Under the pieces are notes generated by a model. It did not search any database and was not told the origin of the DNA. It saw only the letters and a list, made by a program, of their open reading frames with translations. From Streptomyces sp. MH60 (GTDB lineage Bacteria; Actinomycetota; Actinomycetes; Streptomycetales; Streptomycetaceae), in contig NZ_MULI01000013.1 in NCBI RefSeq assembly GCF_002939385.1, positions 1 to 64,000 on the forward strand: DNA of 64,000 nucleotides, in the 5' to 3' direction. A program made the translations under genes and the position numbers. Each line of letters starts with the position of its first letter. The stretch's first letter is position 1. Shown here piece by piece: positions 60,821-64,000 of this stretch.

Positions 60821-61693
60821 TCAGTGTTCCCTAGGGACGCGGACCACACCTTCCTGGACGACCGATACGGCGAGCTGCCCGTCCTGGGTGTGGATGCGGG
60901 CCTGGCCGAGGCCCCGGCCGCCGGACGCGGACGGCGACTGCTGGTCGTACAGCAGCCATTCGTCGGCGCGGAAGGGCCGGTGGAACCACATGGCGTGGTC
61001 CAGCGAGGCCCCGACGACGTCGCCGACGGCCCAGCCGCCGCGGCCGTGCGCGAGCAGGACCGAGTCGAGCAGGGTCATGTCGGAGACGTAGGTGGCGAGG
61101 ACGACGTGCAGCAGGGGGTCGTCCGCGAGCTTGCCGTTGGTGCGGAACCACACCTGGGAGTGCGGTTCGCGCGGGGTGCCGAAGTCGCCGAAGGGCGGGT
61201 CGTCGACGTAGCGCAGGTCGACGGCCGCGCGCGCCTCCAGGAAGCGCTCGACGGTCTCGGCGGGCAGGTGCGGATAGCTCCGCAGCCGCTCCTCGCCGGT
61301 GGGGAGGGTCGCTGGGTCCGGTGCGGGCGGCATCGGGGCCTGGTGGTCGAGGCCCTCCTCGTACGTCTGGAAGGACGCCGACAGGGTGAAGATCGGCTTG
61401 CCGTGCTGGACGGCGACGACGCGGCGGGTGGTGAAGGAGCGGCCGTCGCGCAGGCGCTCGACGTTGTAGACGATGGGGGCGCCGGGGTCGCCGGGGCGCA
61501 GGAAGTACGCGTGCAGGGAGTGCGCGTGCCGGTCCTCGGGGACCGTACGACCGGCGGCGACCATGGCCTGGGCCGCCACCTGACCGCCGAAGACCCGGGG
61601 GACGACGGCGGACCGGGAGCGGCCGCGGTAGATGTCCTCCTCGATCCGCTCGAGGTCGAGCAGGTCGAGGAGGGACTGGAGTGCTTCGCTCAT
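60821..61693 (-). CDS. tesB: Acyl-CoA thioesterase II
   Basis: A 290-residue double-hotdog thioesterase that hydrolyses acyl-CoA to free acid and CoA. It has the TesB-type N-terminal hotdog (RVFGGQVAAQAMVAAGRTV, LHAYFLRPGDPG), the second hotdog with LDHAMWFHRPFRADEW, and the C-terminal ASGGRGLGQARIHTQDGQLAVSVVQEG. Catalytic Asp/Gln/Thr positions lie in the second half (SLDHAMW). It is 10 bp after the acyl-CoA dehydrogenase gene, hence in one operon with it. Confidence 0.92.
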   Translation of the reverse strand: MSEALQSLLDLLDLERIEEDIYRGRSRSAVVPRVFGGQVAAQAMVAAGRTVPEDRHAHSLHAYFLRPGDPGAPIVYNVERLRDGRSFTTRRVVAVQHGKPIFTLSASFQTYEEGLDHQAPMPPAPDPATLPTGEERLRSYPHLPAETVERFLEARAAVDLRYVDDPPFGDFGTPREPHSQVWFRTNGKLADDPLLHVVLATYVSDMTLLDSVLLAHGRGGWAVGDVVGASLDHAMWFHRPFRADEWLLYDQQSPSASGGRGLGQARIHTQDGQLAVSVVQEGVVRVPREH

Positions 61694-61703
61694 GACCTGT
61701 GGT

Positions 61704-62861
61704 TTACAGGCCCATGTTCTTCGCGATGATCGACTTCATGATCTCGCTGGTGCCGCCGTAGATGCGGTTGACGCGGTTGTCCGCGTACAGGCGGGCGATC
61801 GGGTACTCGTTCATGTAGCCGTAGCCGCCGTGCAGCTGGAGGCAGCGGTCGATGACCCGGTGGGCGACCTCGGTGCAGAACAGCTTGGCGGACGCGGCCT
61901 CGGCGGGGGTCAGCTCGCCGGCGTCCAGGGCCTCCGTGGCGCGGTCGACGACGGCCTCGGCGGCGTCCACCTCGGCCTGGCAGGCGGCCAGCTCGAACTT
62001 GGTGTTCTGGAAGTGGGCGACCGGCTTGCCGAAGACGGTGCGGTCCTGCACGTACTGCTTGGCGAACCGGACGGCGGCCTTGGCCTGGGCGTAGGCGCCG
62101 AAGGCGATGCCCCAGCGCTCGGAGGCCAGGTTGTGGCCGAGGTAGGAGAAGCCCTTGTTCTCCTCGCCGAGCAGGTCCTCGACGGGGACCTTGACGTCGA
62201 CGAAGGCCAGCTCGGCGGTGTCGGAGGTGCGCAGGCCCAGCTTGTCGAGCTTGCGGCCCACCGAGTAGCCCTCGGACTCGGTGTCCACGGCGAACAGGGA
62301 GATGCCGTGGCGGCGGTCCTCGGCCGTGGGCGCGGCGGTGCGGGCGCAGACGATGACACGGTCGGCGTGCACGCCGCCGGTGATGAAGGTCTTGGCGCCG
62401 TTGAGGACGTAGTGGGTGCCGTCCTCGGAGAGCTTGGCGGTGGACTTCATGCCCGCGAGGTCGGAGCCGGTGCCGGGCTCCGTCATCGCGATGGCCCACA
62501 TCTCCTCGCCGGTGACGAACTTCGGCAGGTAGCGCTTCTTCTGCTCGTCGGTGGCCAGCATGTTGATGTAGGGCAGGGCGAGCAGCACGTGGACGCCGGA
62601 GCCGCCGAACTGGACGCCCGCGCGGGCGGTCTCCTCGTACAGGACGGCCTCGAACTTGTGGCTGTCCATGCCGGCGCCGCCGAACTCCTCGGGCACGTTG
62701 ATGCCGAAGATGCCCAGCTCGCCGAGCTTGTAGTAGAACTCGCGCGGCGCCTGGCCCGCGGCGAACCAGTCGTCGTAGACGGGGACGACCTCGGCCTCGA
62801 TGAAGGCGCGGAGGGTCTCCCGGAACGCCTCGTGGTCCTCGTTGAACACCGTACGGCGCAC
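61704..62861 (-). CDS. Acyl-CoA dehydrogenase (long-chain/isovaleryl type active site)
   Basis: A 385-residue FAD enzyme for alpha,beta-desaturation of acyl-CoA. The flavin and substrate motif is AMTEPGTGSDLAG, and the C-terminus is QLHGGYGYMNEYPIARLYAD followed by RIYGGTSEIMK. The usual Glu of MCAD (IYEGT) is Gly here. Instead Glu248 in LASERWGIA aligns with the catalytic Glu of the LCAD/IVD group. So this belongs to the LCAD/isovaleryl-type subgroup by motif. GTG at 62861 has a strong GGAGGTGG site. First gene of an operon with tesB and a CDF transporter, preceded by a pseudopalindromic operator. Confidence 0.92.
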   Translation of the reverse strand: MRRTVFNEDHEAFRETLRAFIEAEVVPVYDDWFAAGQAPREFYYKLGELGIFGINVPEEFGGAGMDSHKFEAVLYEETARAGVQFGGSGVHVLLALPYINMLATDEQKKRYLPKFVTGEEMWAIAMTEPGTGSDLAGMKSTAKLSEDGTHYVLNGAKTFITGGVHADRVIVCARTAAPTAEDRRHGISLFAVDTESEGYSVGRKLDKLGLRTSDTAELAFVDVKVPVEDLLGEENKGFSYLGHNLASERWGIAFGAYAQAKAAVRFAKQYVQDRTVFGKPVAHFQNTKFELAACQAEVDAAEAVVDRATEALDAGELTPAEAASAKLFCTEVAHRVIDRCLQLHGGYGYMNEYPIARLYADNRVNRIYGGTSEIMKSIIAKNMGL

Positions 62862-62886
62862 CGCGCCACCTCCAGGGTACGAATAT

Positions 62887-62902
62887 CTAAGCGCTTGCTC
62901 AG
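62887..62902 (-). promoter_or_regulatory. Operator-like pseudopalindrome upstream of the acyl-CoA dehydrogenase
   Basis: CTAAGC-GCTT-GCTCAG has 6-bp arms matching at 5 of 6 positions around a 4-bp centre (it also contains AAGCGCTT). It lies 26 bp before the start codon. TetR-type regulation of acyl-CoA degradation is plausible. The sequence differs from the twin operators of the TetR gene next door, so the regulator may be another one. Confidence 0.55.
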
Positions 62903-62986
62903 ACTTCACGGTACCGGTGAGTAGGGAGGAGCGTCCAGACCGGGACGCGGGTAACCCTCGTCACTCCCCCTGCCGCCGGAGGGGCC

Positions 62987-63586
62987 CTACGCCTCCCCCA
63001 CCGCCGCGAACGCCCCCCGCGCCATCCGGTGCAGCAGGGACGCCGTCACCGCGCGGCCGGGGAGGGAGCCGGGGCGGCCCAGGTGCGGGGTGGAGTTCAG
63101 GAGACCGAAGACGGAGTGGACGGCGGAGCGGGCGGCGGGCTCGGCGGCCGCCGGGTAGACCTCCCGGAGCACCCCGACCCACAGCTCGACGTACTGCCGC
63201 TGCAACTGGCGCACCATCTTGCGGTCGGCGTCCCGGAGGCGGTCCAGCTCGCGGTCGTGCAGGGTGATGAGCGGGCGGTCGTCGAGCGCGAAGTCGATGT
63301 GCCCCTCGATCAGCGAGTCGAGGACCGCCTCGGAGCCGGCCGCCCCGTCCGCCTCCGCCAGCCGCCGCTTGGCCCCGGTCAGCAGCGAGTCGCTGATCCC
63401 GACCAGCAGCTCGGCGAGCATCGCGTCCTTGCCGGGGAAGTGCCGGTACAGGCCGGGGCCGCTGATGCCGACCGCGGCGCCTATCTCGTCCACGCCCACC
63501 CCGTGGAAGCCGCGCTCGGCGAAGAGCCGGGCGGCCTCCTTGAGGATCTGCTCGCGGCGGGTGGGGGCGTCGGTTCTGGTGGCCAT
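62987..63586 (-). CDS. TetR-family regulator
   Basis: A 199-residue TetR-type repressor. The N-terminal helix-turn-helix is REQILKEAARLFAERGFHGVGVDEIGAAVGISGPGLYRHF. The ligand-binding C-terminal part is typical of the acyl-CoA-degradation (LiuR-like or FadR-like) TetR group. It is divergent from the acyl-CoA carboxylase gene with twin operators between, so it probably represses itself and the carboxylase cluster, with an acyl-CoA as inducer (inference). It also lies upstream of the dehydrogenase gene. Confidence 0.9.
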   Translation of the reverse strand: MATRTDAPTRREQILKEAARLFAERGFHGVGVDEIGAAVGISGPGLYRHFPGKDAMLAELLVGISDSLLTGAKRRLAEADGAAGSEAVLDSLIEGHIDFALDDRPLITLHDRELDRLRDADRKMVRQLQRQYVELWVGVLREVYPAAAEPAARSAVHSVFGLLNSTPHLGRPGSLPGRAVTASLLHRMARGAFAAVGEA

Positions 63587-63608
63587 GGGACCAATTCTAG
63601 ACAGGGCG

Positions 63609-63654
63609 GTTAGCGGTCGTTAACCTGAAGGAAAATGCGTTAACGCTCATTAAC
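63609..63654. promoter_or_regulatory. Twin TetR operators in the divergent promoter
   Basis: Two 16-bp palindromes, GTTAGCGGTCGTTAAC (63609-63624) and GTTAACGCTCATTAAC (63639-63654), share the form GTTAnYGnnCRTTAAC. Their centres are 30 bp apart, about three helical turns. They sit between the TetR and acyl-CoA carboxylase starts. Confidence 0.85.
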
Positions 63655-63692
63655 CGATCGACCGATCGACCATCGGGTGAGGGGACCGCAGG

Positions 63693-64000
63693 ATGCACGA
63701 GGCACCGGAGCTGACGACGGCGGCGGATCCCGCGTCGGAGGCCTTTCGGGCCAACGAGGAGGCGCACGCCGTCCTCGTTCAGGAACTGCGCGCCAAGCTC
63801 GCGGCGGCCCGGCTGGGCGGCGGCGAGCGGGCGCGGGCCCGGCACACCGCGCGGGGCAAGCTGCTGCCGCGCGACCGCGTGGACACACTGCTCGACCCGG
63901 GCTCGCCGTTCCTGGAGCTGGCGCCGCTGGCCGCCGACGGGCTCTATGACGGAGCGGCCCCGGCCGCCGGCGTCATCGCCGGCCTCGGCCGGGTCAGCGG
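63693..64000 (+). CDS. accD1: Acyl-CoA carboxylase beta subunit (partial, right edge)
   Basis: The first 102 residues of a carboxyltransferase subunit, continuing past the window. The segment [32 protein letters not shown] is characteristic of propionyl-/methylcrotonyl-CoA carboxylase beta subunits. The TetR neighbour and the acyl-CoA dehydrogenase, thioesterase and MSDH genes nearby, together with synteny to S. coelicolor SCO2776, suggest methylcrotonyl-CoA carboxylase of leucine catabolism. The ATG at 63693 has GAGGGG upstream. Confidence 0.88.
   Translation, partial: MHEAPELTTAADPASEAFRANEEAHAVLVQELRAKLAAARLGGGERARARHTARGKLLPRDRVDTLLDPGSPFLELAPLAADGLYDGAAPAAGVIAGLGRVS

Overview
The window is chromosomal DNA from a Streptomyces-type actinobacterium. 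The evidence is very high GC with GC-rich third codon positions, many GTG starts, genes packed with 4-base start/stop overlaps, and a chaplin/rodlin locus at the left end, which is found only in sporulating streptomycetes. Gene content and order (chaplins, rodlins, acyl-CoA ligase, msdA, copZ-copA, citA, recD2, ribose operon, GH3 hexosaminidase, agmatinase, acyl-CoA dehydrogenase, acyl-CoA carboxylase) resemble, from memory, the SCO2715-SCO2776 region of S. coelicolor. It therefore reads as core chromosome rather than an island. No tRNA, rRNA, CRISPR array, insertion sequence or prophage was seen.

Layout. 1-2.8 kb: end of an unknown gene, a sortase-anchored long chaplin, a short chaplin and two divergent rodlins (aerial hypha coat). 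2.8-12 kb: long-chain acyl-CoA ligase, VWA lipoprotein, an ABC permease coupled to an unusual secreted-hydrolase/ABC-ATPase fusion, and an APC permease. 12-18 kb: methylmalonate-semialdehyde dehydrogenase (valine catabolism), a small HTH protein, a GNAT acetyltransferase, and copper homeostasis genes copZ-copA behind a CsoR-type palindrome. 17.8-18.5 kb has no protein gene but holds a hexapeptide-like 9-bp tandem repeat and a candidate structured RNA. 18.5-22.3 kb: citrate synthase and a RecD2 helicase. 22.3-27.5 kb: regulators, namely an XRE/DUF397/DUF397 operon, an anti-sigma-type ATPase, an ArsR-AHSA1 fusion, and an ECF41 sigma factor beside its carboxymuconolactone-decarboxylase partner, preceded by a textbook ECF41 promoter. 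27.8-33.7 kb: a five-gene ribose operon (lacI-rbsA-rbsCB-rbsK-rbsD). 33.8-39.3 kb: a second sugar or polyol operon (TIM-barrel isomerase, DUF993, Gfo/Idh/MocA) with a divergent LacI regulator and another isomerase. 39-44 kb: GNAT, EamA exporter, LysR regulator, Tat-exported GH3 hexosaminidase. 44-53.5 kb: secreted proteins (lipoprotein, S37 peptidase, phytase-like esterase, endonuclease I) and a 1246-residue fused heterodimer-like ABC exporter. 53.4-56.1 kb: a two-gene NLR-type (NB-ARC-TPR) system. 56-64 kb: ThDP enzyme and agmatinase-type ureohydrolase, a phosphatase-like protein, an acyl-CoA dehydrogenase/thioesterase/cation-efflux operon, a TetR regulator with twin operators, and the start of an acyl-CoA carboxylase gene (leucine/isovalerate catabolism).

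The most notable system is the NLR pair at 53.4-56.1 kb. A small protein with an N-terminal hydrophobic helix ends in a roughly 20-residue motif that is repeated at the N-terminus of the translationally coupled NB-ARC-TPR ATPase. This is the layout proposed for bacterial amyloid-signalling NLR/effector pairs. Next in interest are the twin-loop RNA candidate near citA, the hydrolase-ABC fusion, and several precise operator or promoter elements (ECF41, CsoR, LacI, TetR and nested ArsR repeats).
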